Positions 44,593-57,059 of a DNA stretch of 64,000 nucleotides are shown here, piece after piece; position 1 is the stretch's first letter; the number at the start of each line of letters is the position of its first letter. The DNA comes from Reticulascus tulasneorum. Its lineage: Eukaryota > Ascomycota > Sordariomycetes > Glomerellales > Reticulascaceae. Where the stretch lies: positions 1 to 64,000 of the forward strand of contig LSAX01000004.1 in the NCBI GenBank assembly GCA_001557505.1. Reading direction: 5' to 3'. The notes beneath the pieces are model-generated. The model made no database searches. It was given only the letters and a program-made list of their open reading frames with translations, and was not told the DNA's origin. Both the position numbers and the translations under genes were made by a program.

Positions 44593-47500
44593 CTACCATT
44601 GTGCCTTCATCCACTCAGCCATCGTTTCAACCAATCCGTTGCCTATAACATCATACCCATCTCGAATGGTCTCGCTCTTTTGGCCAGTCTTACTTGTATC
44701 GAATACCAAACCTTCCCGTCCAGGACGATCGTTTTCGTACTTATCAGCAAAGAAATCCAACAGCTTGATTGTAGGGTTTTTCTCAGGGTCGGGGTCGGAC
44801 TCGCGGAGCAGTCGGATCCATTCAAGTTGCGAGACGATGCGGAACTCTAGACCCGCCGCCCGGAGTTGCCGGAGGAGGTCAAATGTCCAGTGGAACAGGC
44901 GAGTGTTCTGTACTTGATAAACCACGCCCGAATCCTCCACTTTATTACCTGAAATTGCACCACAGGATGAGCACCTTGTGGTTCCGACCAGGTTCGAGAG
45001 CTCAAGAACAGCACGTGCCATACGGTCAGCGGGCATCCATGACGGCGTCTACAAATGAAGTTAGCAACATATCATCGGCACACGTGCCGAACAGGCAACA
45101 GGATTGCTTACCTCGTCCAGCGCAGGTAGTGCCTTGATGGTCTTGACGCTGCGGATCATGAGTGGGATAGCCTCCGTCTGGTTCCAAATACCATTGTTTG
45201 AATCACCCACAATCTGCCCCAGGCGAAGCACACTCGCAGTCATACTAGTCTGCTCCGAGGATGCTCTGATGATACTCTCCGCAACTACCTTGGATCTTGC
45301 GTATCCCATGTTTTGAGCGTGCGACAGGTCGGAGATGTACGTCTCAGAAATCACAGCAGGCAACGGTGTCCCAGCCGCGGCTGAAATCGAAGAGCAAAAG
45401 AACAGCCGAGCAGGGTGAACTGTCTCCGTGCTCAAACAGAAACTTATAAGGTTGTGCAGGCCTCGAATGTGTTGGGATTCGAAACTTGCCACACCCAGAT
45501 TGAAGTTCACAGCCCAGGCGGAATGTATGACCGTGGTCAAAGATTTGCGCAATTTCGCGAGGGTATCGTCGTCAAGCCCTAACGTTGGCAAACTAAGGTT
45601 CGTGGGAATAAATTTTAATCGGTCCATATTTTCGGGTGACAAGGCCAAAAGGCTCTTAGAGGCTAACGAGGCCTCAACGCGAGCTTTGGCATCATCCCAA
45701 GAAGATGCTCGCACGAGGCAGTACACTTCCTTGACATGCGGCTCGCGGACAAGCTGATCGAGGAGATGAGCCCCGAGCGTACCCGTAGCTCCGGTCAAGA
45801 TCTGAGACATTAGCTGACGAGCTTCTATTGAGTCCATCCGGGATATGTACTCACCACGGTCTCGCCCTCTGGTACAATCGTGCCTGGCTTCCTATCAGGA
45901 AACTCAGAGTACTTGCTAATCAGCCGAGCCATTAATTGCAACTCATCTTCCTGTTCGACGGTATATCCAGTCCGTAGGGAGTAGATGTGTTTCGCCAACG
46001 ATAAGACATTCGGGTGTTCAAATACGACGTTCTGCCCGAATGGCTTTCCACCAAGGTCGAGTGCACGCATGATATATCCTCGGGCGGTTGTAGCTTGGAG
46101 ACTGTCGACTCCAGCCTCAAAGAAATCTGTAGCCTTCTCCATAGACTGGAACCCTAAATTTGTGCGGAAAACTTCTAAGAGGTAGCCCTCAAGTTGGGGA
46201 ATGTCCAGGCTCAACATATTACCACCCACTGTCTCGTACTCGGGGGACTCGAAGCGAGTGTAGATGCTGTCGATGAGATCCGCATATTGCCTGTAGAAAG
46301 CCGCTCGAATAACTGTTCCTTTGTCTGTTCTCGGATATTCGACGCCACTTTCTAGGACTTCGACCATTTCTGAGACAATGCGGCCGAATGTCTCTGTCTT
46401 GGTGTTTGCCTCCGCTATAATCGGAGATAAGGCTAAGATGATCTCTGCGTTTGACATGTCCTTGGCGTTCTCGCTAGGAATGATGATTAAGCCTGGGATT
46501 GTTTTGCCCACACCGAAGACAACCGCTTCTCGCACTAACGCGTGTTCCCGGATCTGATTCTCGTATGGAATCGGGAGAACTTTCTCACCATTTACCAACG
46601 TAACACGGTCATCCAATCGTCCAAGATACTTCCATGCGTCAGGTATCGTTGGGTGGGGAAGAAAAGTGTCTTTGGTATTAAACGAGTTTGGCGGATCATC
46701 AGAATTTGAGAGCACCTTCGACGGTAACCCATCAAGGACAACACACTCAAAGGCACCACCTCCGACAGGAACCATGCGCAAATATGGCTTGGCAGACGCG
46801 AGAGGTCGCATGTAGTTCCATGCCTTGTCAGACGGGTCACGGAAGGATGTCATGAGCTGCCCCATTTCGGTTCTAATACTTGTCAGTGGCTTGCCCCTGT
46901 GTAATTGAAGGTGACTAGGATACGCACGCTCCATAGTGACCAACAAGATAGACGCCTGCCTCAACCAGTCGGTCTCCCAAGTCATCAGGACAGCTGCTCC
47001 CTCCATATAAGACCAGCTTGCAGCGCCGCAAGGTTTCAATGCCACGATTGGTCTCGGCGAGAAGTTTCAAAGTATACGGAACACAGTGGAGACTTCCAGG
47101 CTCGGTGACTTCCATTGCCTCCACTAGAGAAGGACCGGAAAGTGGAATGTGCGAGTTGTAAATTGCGATTCTGTTTCCCGCGTAGATTGCACGGAACAAG
47201 GTGGAGATTCCATGGTTGTGGAATAGCGGTAGCGTTAAAAAGGCTCGATATGGGATGCCGCTTGAATAATTGGATATGCACGCTTGGTGTGTTTGAAATA
47301 TCGGCTTTGGAAGTCCGGTGGATCCTGATGAGTGGATAATGAATGAGATCCGTTGTGAGGCGTTTGGATGAGACACCACGGGAAATCGTAGACCAAAAGA
47401 CGTTGGAACAGCATAGTCATGTTTATCGAGAATTCTGGATATTGAGACTGGCTCCTGGCGCTGAATTTCACTCGCTACATCCTGATATCGTTCAGACACA

Positions 47501-48016
47501 ACAAGCTTCCTGCAGTTGGTCTTTTTCAGTAGGTTTAAGTTCGCCTCGAGTGAGAGGCGAGTTGATAAGAAAAGAATGGCAAAGCCCATTCTTGAGAGTG
47601 CGAAGATTGAGACAACATAATTGAGGTCTGAGAGACCGATGAGTGCCACAACCTCGGCCTGGTTTGTGGATGGATGCTATCAACATAATCAGAAAGCATT
47701 CTTGAGCGACAATGGAATTGCAAACTTGGACAACACATACCTCTGGAAGTAAGCCGGCTTGAGCATACTTGCGAGCTGCTTCGTCTGCAAACTGGTCTAG
47801 ATCCTTTGCAGTGTAATTGACGTAATCAGCCTTGCCACGAAGAGTGGCTGGATATGCGAGTACGTCCACATCTGGTGCGACCCGTACTCGTTTGAGGAGT
47901 AAGTCTGTGATTGTGTGCAATTCTTCGTGCTTGGCATCGTCGATGGGCGCAAGACACGGTTTTTCGTCGCCAATTGAAGTGGCCCTTGAGGAGACACCTT
48001 CTGTGTGAATAGCCAT
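44593..48016 (-). CDS. NRPS-like carboxylic acid reductase (A-T-R)
   Basis: Five exons (about 48016-47743, 47680-46926, 46873-45855, 45805-45113, 45050-44593) give about 1060 aa, the usual size of fungal A-T-R enzymes. The adenylation domain shows HSSGSTGLPKP and YGGSSC, then TEMGQL and the YLGRLDD hinge. The carrier domain has FFEAGVDSLQ with its phosphopantetheine Ser. The reductase domain has LTGATGTLGAHLL for NADPH and the Tyr/Lys pair in YARSK. The protein should activate a carboxylic acid with ATP, load it on the carrier and release it as an aldehyde. There is no condensation domain. The substrate is unknown. It shares a 450-bp promoter with the kinase gene at 48465. An in-frame upstream extension exists, but MAIHTEG is the likelier start. 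Confidence 0.87.
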
Positions 48017-48464
48017 AATGAAGATGCTCTCTCTGAAAGCCAAGTTGGTTGCAAAAGAGAGAAGACAGCAATGTTCACTTGTCATCTCTTGACTGAGCAC
48101 AAGAGAGCCACCAGTCTAGCTTGGGCACGCTGCGGTGCATAGAAGATAAAGGCGGACATGTACCTCGATCAACCCCAATTCGGTCGAGTACAGCCCGGGC
48201 AAGGACATCTCCTGTTCCTTTCGGTGGAGAGTTCCACAATACCTCCCGCTCGCGGATATATGCTCGGACGGATAAGTTGCCGACGGAAAAGCACTAGACT
48301 CAAATTTGGTGGGGCCGGCACAGAGAATCCGATGTCCGTCCGACGACTCAAACACGACAGGATGAGCTATTCATACAATAACAGAACAAAATGGGTTGTT
48401 ATAATCGGCAAACTCCGCTAAAGAGCACTTGCTGCAATACCAAGCACACAACTGTCTAATCAAA
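48017..48464. promoter_or_regulatory. Divergent promoter between A-T-R reductase and kinase
   Basis: This 448-bp spacer between divergent starts holds no gene of its own. Open frames across it are antisense or chance. Divergence suggests co-regulation of the two enzymes. Confidence 0.5.
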
Positions 48465-50379
48465 ATGGCGAAACACTTTTACGATGAGGCTGAGAACCTT
48501 GTTCTTGACGCGCTCGAGAGCCTTGCCTTGACCAACCTAGCACTCTCGCTGGACAAGTCCAAAAAGAGTTAGTTTATTCTTATGCTTGGGAATTGATATT
48601 TTATTGACAATCAGTAAGCAATCTGGCTTAAAACCCATGATGGTGCAAAAGTAGGCCTTCTCTCGGGCGGTGGAGCCGGTCATGAGCCGGCTCATGCAGG
48701 TTATGTCGGCAACGGCATGCTCACCGCCGCTGTCTCAGGCTCCATATTTGCGTCTCCTTCCGTTGCGCAGATTGTGTCAGGGATATCTCGTATTGCGGGC
48801 CCAGCAGGAGTGCTTCTTATCATCAAGAACTATACAGGGGACGTTTTTCATTTCCATCTTGCCGCTGAGAAGGCCAAGGCAACATTAAATATCCCAGTGG
48901 AAGTTCTCGTGATCGGCGATGATGTTTCGGTTGGCCGCAAAAAGAGCGGAAAGGTCGGAAGACGTGGCCTCGCCGGCACAGTGCTCGTTCATAAAATTCT
49001 TGGGGCGTATAGTCGACAACCGGACACATCACTCGGCGACGTGCTGAAGTTGGGAAAACTGGTTGCCGAGAACTTGGTGACAGTAGGGGCATCCCTGGAG
49101 CACGTCCATATTCCTGGCCGAGAGGCTGCCAATGTGCCCAGTGGAGATCAAGTTGAGTTGGGCATGGGTATTCACAATGAACCAGGCTGTCAAGTCTTGA
49201 AGCCCCGACCAGATCTCTTGACTTTGATTGGGGCAATGCTGGACCAACTCCTGAAATTCGATGATAAGGATCGAAGTTATGTGGACTTCTCCAGCGCGAA
49301 AAATGTTGTTCTTCTAGTGAATAACTTGGGCGGTGTATCGCCCCTGGAATTCGGAGGCATTACTGCAAACGTGATCAAAACATTGGGTTAGTTTCTGAGA
49401 TTCTTCTTCGTGGTAATACATATACGCAACTGTATTAACATTACTAGGTACTCGGGGAATAAACCCCAACCGTGTCATTGCAGGAACTTATATGACCAGT
49501 TTGAACGGCCCTGGCTTTAGTATAACACTTCTCAAAGCGACCTCCGACATGTTGAGCTATGTCGATTATGACACTAGCGCTGTTGGGTGGCCACGTTCAA
49601 ATTGCTCTACGCTTAACACCAGTTATAATTCTTTGGAGAATGGTGTAGAAATGGAGCAAAATGTTCCTCGACACCAAAGAGCTGGCAGTGGTGTTCTTCG
49701 TGCGTTACTAAACCTTGCGAAAAATGGACGCGAAACTAATCAACATCTAGTCGACGACGCTCCCTTTATAGGGGCTGTGACCGAAGCATGCAAAAGGCTT
49801 ATTGATGCCGAGCCTCAAATTACGCAACACGACAGTATTGTTGGAGATGGAGACTGTGGTGTTACCCTCGCCCGAGGAGCAAAAGCTGTCTTGAAATATC
49901 TAGAATCCACTGCGATTAGCGATGACGCTGTTCAAGCTGTCATGGGACTGACAAACGTAATAGAAGAGAACATGGATGGCACATCTGGAGCCATCTATGG
50001 TATTTTTTTCGCAGCTCTTGCAGCAGAGTTGCGCACAGCCGGGGCCGGGTTGCTAACCTCAAAAGATTGGATCAAGGTTGCTGTTGGTGCTCTGAAAAGC
50101 CTCCAGCAGGCAACGCCCGCTCGCCAGGGTGATAGAACAATAATGGACGCTTTGGAGCCTTTCGTTCGAACTCTTTCGGATCATGAGAACCTGGCTAGTG
50201 CAGTTTCGGCGGCAAGAGAGGGGGTGAAGGCAACGAAAGGTATGAAGGCATCATTAGGTAGAGCTGTCTACGTTGAGGAAAGTGCATGGGCACTTGTTCC
50301 GGACCCGGGAGCGGAGGGCGTGCTCTGTATAGTGGAGGGACTGCAGTCTTTTATCGCGCCAGGAAAGCCGTGGGTATAG
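48465..50379 (+). CDS. Dihydroxyacetone kinase family enzyme
   Basis: Three exons (48465-48567, 48619-49386, 49448-50379) sum to 1803 nt, or 600 aa, the usual length for the ATP-dependent single-chain form. The DhaK half has LLSGGGAGHEPAHAGYVG and the GMGIHNEPG loop, whose His binds the substrate carbonyl covalently. The DhaL half has GDGDCGVTLARGA and DGTSGAIYG, which bind Mg-ATP. All expected catalytic parts are present. The known reaction is ATP-dependent phosphorylation of dihydroxyacetone, and of glyceraldehyde more weakly. Relatives phosphorylate erythrulose or other short ketoses, so the substrate here is open. In this window it could take up trioses released by the aldolase at 55.5 kb (inference), or work with its divergent partner, the A-T-R reductase. 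Confidence 0.92.
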
Positions 50380-50519
50380 GAATTGACTTTAACAACGGCA
50401 TAAGCACTACCAAAAGTAACGGGGTTGGGCAAAGCCTGTATGGTTAAAATCGTAGGCTCTCATCATTGAGTAATGTTTCTAAGCCACCAAAGCCAGATGT
50501 GACCTAAAGAAACCATGTG

Positions 50520-52919
50520 TTAGATGTTGAATACTTGGGTCAAGATTCGCCGTATTCTTACCATCGAATCAAATTGACCCCAGCTGGTGATATCTGCGAG
50601 TGAGCTGCTCGGACTAGCATCGAATCCATTGAAATCCCCGGCGTTTCCAATATCAGCAAACTCCATATTTGAGCTGATTAGGCTGTTCTCGTCTTGCGTT
50701 GTCACATCCAGTGTACTAATTGCAGCTGATTTGGGAAACGAGCTATTCTGACCAGTAGCAGTCTGTTCTGGTGGCTGCTCAGTCTGCCTTAATGCCTCGA
50801 TTCGGAGTTCCTCCAACACTACACAATATCGAGCAGTTAGAGATTCCTTCTCCGCCGAGTTGGATATTTGATTTTGGCATTGAGTTGCGGCATTCAAGTA
50901 GTCGCGATAAGTATCGGCCGGGGCCGATCTCTGCTGGATGGCGTAGACATAAAGAACCACAACGGCAGAGAATGCGAAGTACGAGGTAAACTAGAAACAG
51001 GAGTCAATGGCAGCTAGTCAGAAGCTTTTCACCACAGATGCTTACCCAAAATGCACGGAACATCTGCCCGGCCTGGATCAATTCGTCCACTGTATTTACG
51101 ATATTCATTGCTGCTTCTAGGCATTCTTGAACGCTTTCCTCAGTTTGGTCTTTGCTTGCAACATGACGGCGGCTTTTACCGTTGTGCTGCAACAGCGCAA
51201 AATTGCTAAGAAGGAACGGCCGGTGAGTAAGGATCATTGCGTGCCAGTAAGAGAGATTTAATACGTTTCGCTGGCGCTGGAAGATGGGAATGAGTAAAGA
51301 TGTGTTGATGTTGTCCGCATCAAGAAAGCGACATATGTCTTGCCGCCATTTCTTCAAACTCTGTGAGTGTTGTGCCGCCAACACGCATCGGTTGGAAAAA
51401 GGCAATGGCCGGATCGAGTACAAGTCCCGTAGAACCATGCTAACGATTCGGGACAATCTAACCAATTGCGATTAGCCAGGAGAACATTTTTGAATCTCCA
51501 AAAACACGTACTTGACATGTGCCACTGGGGCAACCATGAGAGATTGTCCGCGACCAAGGCGTGGTGTGATGTGACTCGTTTGAATATCGCTATCTTCAGA
51601 GCAGGACGGTAATTCTTGGTCAATATCTTCGTCGTGAAAGGTTCTAGATCTACCGAGTGCTGCGCTGAGATAGTTATCCAGACTGTAGGCACACCAGAAC
51701 GTCCTCCTCCGACATTCCAGTTCGATATAGTTGTAGCCCGCGGGGGGATCTGCATGCCGATTACGATTCAAGCCAATGGCAAGTGCAAGATGGCCTGCTG
51801 TACCAAATAGACTCCAGCAATGGTTGATCCGGGACTGGGAGAGGAGCCAAAAGCATTGGCAAAGGCGGGCCTGGACGCTGGTCAAGCGAACAGCGCCGCG
51901 TTCCTTGGACAGCTGGTGATCAGCGGCTAAGAAGTAGCGAGCACTAGCGCGTTTTAGCACAAGAAAGTGATGCTGAACACATAAACCAACCTCATATCGC
52001 CGTTCGAACCGGCAAGCCCAGGCGTCATGTACTCCTGAGCTTGGGCAAATATCATGAATAGTAGGGCCGTCCGAGCAGGGGCGTCCTCTTTGCTCCTCAT
52101 GGCCCCCATGGTATCGTAGAATTCCTCCAGCCAGCTTTCAACAGTCGGTCTGTGGAGAAACCTATGCGTCGGAACGGCGAAATCAAAGTACCTCTGCATG
52201 AGGCGGGTCGCCTCATCTTTCGACAAGAGGACACAGAATGTGGGGTCAAAGTCGGGCAGCGGAGCATCACCAAAAGTAAAGATGGAAGATGCCTGCGAGA
52301 ACGACACGGCCTGATGCAATCGCTTCTGAACCCGGAGCAGAAACGAGACCCCAGAAGCAGGACCCACATAATGGCCTTGGAGGTCCGTCTGTGTCGGCTC
52401 GGGGGACGCCCGTGATGGTGGCTCGATTGGCTCCACCGTCAGCGTCCGGGATGAGTCGTTCATGAGCGCCGTTGAACTTTTTGGACCCTGGTCAGGAGCT
52501 GCCGCAACACCTAGTGGGGGCATTAGAGAAGTATCGGACCCGATGCCCAGCGGGTCGACGTCCATCCGCAAGGAAGCATCGTGCCGATGGGCAACGGGGG
52601 GCTGCCGACCCCTAGCGTATGAGGCGTTGTAAGTGCAACGCGAGGCAGTCCGAACGCAAAGTTCGCATGGCTGTATGCCGTTACATCTGATCTTCCTCCT
52701 ATGGGAGCAAACGGGGAGTCAGTGCGTGAACGTCATTTCGGTGGGGAATGTGAAGGCTCACTTCTTGCATCGGTCGCATGCTCGGGTAACTCGAACCCGA
52801 TCTTTCTCCCTTATCCGTCTCTCGGTCGACGGCGGCGGAACGGTTGACGGATGTGTAAAAGGCGGAGACGCTAGCTGGTAGGGACGGCTACTGACACCGG
52901 AGTCGGTATGCATATCCAT
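50520..52919 (-). CDS. Zn2Cys6 transcription factor
   Basis: The start is at 52919 (MDMHTDSG). The first exon ends inside the zinc cluster, and the next begins with a short intron's acceptor at about 52704. Joined, they give the full C6 pattern: CDRC, then C in KIRC, CELC and C in SRCT. The middle homology domain is clear (AGHLALAIGLNR, RRRTFWCAYSLDNYLSAALGR, DEDIDQELP). Several further introns lie near 51960, 51480 and 51000. The C-terminus is rich in Ser, Asp and Asn, typical of an activation region. Total length is about 680 aa, normal for the family. It is placed 3' to the kinase gene and 5' to the cyclase-family gene, so it may control the kinase/reductase pair or the sugar-acid genes. 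Confidence 0.85.
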
Positions 52920-53391
52920 ACCGTAGTTATCTTAGGGCCCACCCGTGATGCAGAGATGGAGATGTAGTCTGGGTCGGCCCATGGAAGTATGGAATTGGGA
53001 CGGAAATAGGTAACTTCGAATCAAGCGAAAGAAATATACTGGAAGTGGAAGCGGATGTCGAACGCGGAAATGGTCAGCGTTAAGAACTGTCCCCAAGTGC
53101 GGGGTAATTACTGGCGGAAATAACGGATATGAGTAGCGGGGGTCGGATGCGGGGTGGGCTACAGGTGCTTTAGCGGACCCTAGCACCCAGGGGTGCCTCG
53201 ACAACAGCGATGTCCAGGCACTGGTCACGGCATGTCAGCTACCTACATGTAATTCTCCGAGGAGTGACATTTTAGGTAATTATCATGGATCGACTCAGTT
53301 AGAACACTCCAGGCCCATCTCACTTGGCTACAGTGTCATAATCTGATCCGGTTGTGATTTGGCGTTCAAGGCTGCCTTCGGGACTCTTGAA
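52920..53391. promoter_or_regulatory. Promoter of the C6 regulator
   Basis: This 472-bp spacer lies between the 3' end of the cyclase-family gene and the regulator's start. No gene is seen. Confidence 0.45.
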
Positions 53392-54541
53392 TCAAAATAT
53401 GGCCACCGCATTTGGTGGGCTTGCCACCCCTCCAGGCACCTTCAACGGCACACTACTCACGAAGAACGACCATCTTCCCTGCTCCTGACACTTCTTGCTC
53501 AAAGCCTCCAGGTCAAACATCTCGCCAATTGGTAATCCCCAACCAGCCAGTAGCCACTGGTGCAGCAGCCCCCCGCCCTGCATCTCCTCCTCCCACGGTT
53601 CCCCTTTCCATAAGCCGCCGGTGGCAACATGAAGTCCTCCAATTGGTGCTTGTTCGAAGCTCGGCGCATCGCCGGCAACGGCAGCGAAGCCCGTCTCCCA
53701 TATCCACTTAAGCATTTCGCTCGTTGACTCCACACCAAGGAAGTTAGGCGCTGGTCGCGTGGCGATGGCTTTCTGCTGTGACTCGCCCATGGCGTTGTAC
53801 CCTGCCGTGTAGCCAACGCGCACGAATAGAATATCACCCTGACGGAAGGTGATGCCCTTCTCTTGCGCTATCTGTACGAGGTGGCTGAGAGAGACGCTGG
53901 TACTTGAAAATGCATCGATGGTGATCGAGTTGCGTTCGCAGAAGCTGGCGTAGTCGAGGAGAACACCTCGGCCTACAATGCCCCCATTTTCCACCCAAGC
54001 TGGAGAAATATATCAGTTTCATGTTGACACCTTGTAACGCGGCACTAGATAAACCTACCGTCAATCCCCAACGACTCCGGATTCTCCAAATCCTCCTCCG
54101 AAGTGTTGTTGTAATATCTTCTTGCCTGCTGATACCCTACGTCTCATGTTTTAGTAAAATAAACCGGTAACTAGCGATAATGAACCCACCGTAGTGCCTG
54201 AATCCATCCCACTGGCTGCTGCATTGAGTGTTGAAGTGCAAGATATCGTCATTCACACATCTCTTTGCCCCGTCAGCCCGTGTCGAATTGACCAATCTTG
54301 ACTCGAACGGTGCCCGGCCAAAGCTGGGGTTAGATGGTTTGTTGAGCGACCAGTCCAGCGACACGCGCTCCCCAGTACGAATCTCTGCTGCGGCGGCTGC
54401 CACAACAGCGGGGGAAAGCATATTCAGTGCCCCCAGCCGATCGTCTGGGCCATAGAGGCCCCATGCGTTTCCCGGTGGGCCATTTACGTCAAGCGGAAGG
54501 GCTGAGAACGGCGGTCGTTGTGGGATGTCCTGCGAGGCCAT
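53392..54541 (-). CDS. Cyclase-family (PF04199) metal-dependent hydrolase-like protein
   Basis: About three exons (roughly 54541-54195, 54135-54062, 53994-53392) would give about 340 aa. The metal-site region HFNTQCSSQWDGFRHYG corresponds to the HxGTHxDxxxH motif of the cyclase/kynurenine-formamidase family in its fungal form. DILFVRVGYTAGYN and AVAGDAPSFEQAP are further family blocks, and HQWLLAGWGLPIGEMFDLE closes the fold. Members hydrolyse amides, lactones or formyl groups. A lactonase role would fit beside aldonic-acid genes, but nothing in the sequence proves it. There is no signal peptide. Exon borders are approximate. Confidence 0.8.
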
Positions 54542-55462
54542 GTTGATCCGATGATAGAGAATGAGCTCAAATAATTGAGAATGCGGCAATCGACAACTGG
54601 CACATCAAATGCGTGCTTCATATGCATCAGGGTGCTCCCGGCAGCTCGGCCTAATGTGGCAACGACGGTGGGCTGATGCAGGTAGTGGATAGCGCTAACT
54701 GGCACTGCGTAATATGTGGAGCATATTTCCGAATTGGGCCCGTCAGGAGTGCCATACAGGTGGTAGATGGCAAGTCGCCGCTAAATAATTTAGAATCCTT
54801 ATCCCTTATTCAAGCCGCCTAGATGTTTGGGCACTGATTAGATGGCAGGGAATTCGCATGGATAAGCTAATGGAGTTGATAGAATCATTTAGTTGAATAG
54901 CTACTCTAGGGTCCATCCCCCTGAGTTTGACCATAAATATCTGCATACAATTGACGAGCAGCTTCACCAACTCCACAGACATACAGATTACAGACGGCCC
55001 CTACCCCATTAGCATATCTACCTAAAGTTCGGATTTTCCTTGTCCGTCAAATCTCTAAAGGCAGTGGCGTCCAAGTCCACCTCGACTATCTCGCCCCACT
55101 ATATGTTGGAAGGGGCCGCAGCTCGTGATCTGATGATGGAGTCTCAGTTGACACCCTGATGACTGATATTTGAGCTGCAAGCGCACGCGAGCATATGTTA
55201 TCTCTTTCAACCCACCGTTGGAATGGCTGATCCGAGCACTTATAACTGTATCACAGCCTTCTCATATCTAAAAGGGAATTCTGGTCGCCTCATGCGTCTT
55301 ACCTGGGTAATTCGGGATCGGGCAGGGGGTTGTTACGTTTTCCTTGAGCATGTACTTGGTTCAAGGGCCAAGCTAGTAAATTGGGCCGGCCATGCGATCC
55401 GGAAGATGAAGTACAGATTATTGACTGGGTGTTTTCTGGGCTGCACGGTAAATAGTATGTAT
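54542..55462. other. Spacer without supported gene
   Basis: This is 921 bp. A plus-strand frame at 55223-55468 overlaps the next gene's 3' end and resembles nothing known. The left part is promoter for the cyclase-family gene. Confidence 0.45.
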
Positions 55463-56568
55463 CTATAGGGATGCTTCAATCTTCTCAATATCGCACAATA
55501 GCAGCTTGTGAAGTGTGCTCCACGTATCCTCGGGCAGCCTTCCTTTGAGCGGCAAACGACCCCCTTCCGAAGCACCCAGTCCAGTGAGCCGGATGATTCC
55601 CTCGCGTATGCCGATAATGCCGGTTTTCCCAATGAAGTCCTCCGCACGGCTAACCGCGTACTGTAATCTTCGAACTTCTTCCAGAGTTCCCTGCTCCACC
55701 GGTCGCTTTTCCGCCAGATCCATCAGCCTCACTACAGTCTTGGGATAGAAAGCCGCAAGACCGTCGATCACTCCAGCAGCGCCAAACAGAACAATTGGCC
55801 CAAGCTGCTGGCCAAAGCCACTGTACACACGGAACTGGGAATGGTCGATACGGGGATCAAGTGACACCTGAACATGAAGAGATACATCTCCGTGCGACCT
55901 ATGATGGGTTAGCAGTAGACAAGCAGAACTCACGAACGGCGCTTATAAAGAAGTGGGGATATCTGACATCTTGCAGCCAACGATGTTTGGATGCTTGGCT
56001 AACTCATTGTACGTATCCGGCTCAACAATGACTTGGTTGGTAACGCCGGGGTAGTTGTATCTGAGCGCATATTAGTTCATGTAAGGGTGATAAGGCGGGC
56101 TAATACGCACATCAGAATCGGCAACGGACTCTTGTCTGCAACAAGAGTGTACCATTCTCTGAGATTCTCCTGATTGGCAGCCTTTCCAAAGTAACCTGGA
56201 GCTAGGACTAATCCCCATTGCGCGCCCGCCTTTGCATAGTCCTCAAGCCATTCCAGAGTCTCATCAATGCCATTCGTCAGTACACCGGCCATAATGGGAT
56301 AGTCCTTAAAGCCTGCATCATCGAGGCCAATGCGGACACTGCTGATCAGCTCAAACCGTTCATGTCTGGACAGATGAATAGCTTCGCCTGTCGAGCCGAG
56401 CAGGACAAGACCCCGGATACCAGATTTCGCTAGGAATACACTATGCTTGATCTGTGTGTCGTTGTCGACCTTGGCTTGCAGCCCTGATGAGGAGGACGAC
56501 GGTTTGAAGAAGGTCGGGACCGGGACGAAAACTCCCGTAGGCGGGACAGATGTGCTAGTGGTGACCAT
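55463..56568 (-). CDS. 2-keto-3-deoxy-aldonate-type aldolase, DHDPS family
   Basis: Three exons (56568-56111, 56060-55968, 55898-55463) sum to 987 nt, or 328 aa. The fold signature is LVLLGSTGEAIHLS. The catalytic Tyr is in IYNYPGV and the Schiff-base Lys in IVGCKMSHGDVS. The C-terminal half (QVSLDP...FRVYSGFGQQL, GAAGVIDGLAAFYPKTVVRL) matches the fungal branch that includes L-threo-3-deoxy-hexulosonate aldolase of galacturonate breakdown (GAAC/LGA1). Such enzymes split a 2-keto-3-deoxy-hexonate into pyruvate and glyceraldehyde. It is divergent from an aldo-keto reductase and next to a galactonate dehydratase, the enzyme that would make its substrate. The exact stereochemistry of that substrate cannot be told from sequence. 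Confidence 0.88.
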
Positions 56569-57059
56569 ATTTCACGATGAGATCGATGCTGATTGTCTAC
56601 TTGTAGTGAGTAGTAACTTGTCCTTCGATTTTGTGCTGCTCATGTACGGTGGAATGACGAAACTTACGAGCGGCTTACGAGCGGTGTCGGCGTATGTAAC
56701 CCCGAAATCGCGGTTCACAGCCGAAGTATTTGCCACCGCCCGACATTTCGTTTAAGAAGGCTCTCCACACAATTGTCACCAGCAAGTCAGGTGGTGGTGT
56801 GTTCCGTGGTTGCGGGGAAGACCAGATCCACCCATGACTGTAGTGGACGCGGAAACACGCCATCCAATCGGATGATTCAAACCCATCCGTACGGAAACCT
56901 ATCGCTCTACACGAAGGGAGAGACTGTTCTAGGATATAAGCACTTCGACCTCTGAGCATCGAGCATATTCGGCGGAGCCTATGACTGGACAAGAAAAGCC
57001 ATTCACGCCGTAACTTCCAATTTGCATTTCTGTGAGAGATATCGCACCTTAGCGCAACC
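56569..57059. promoter_or_regulatory. Divergent promoter between aldolase and aldo-keto reductase
   Basis: This 491-bp spacer separates the two divergent starts. No gene is seen; overlapping frames are chance. It is the most likely shared control point of the sugar-acid set. Confidence 0.5.
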
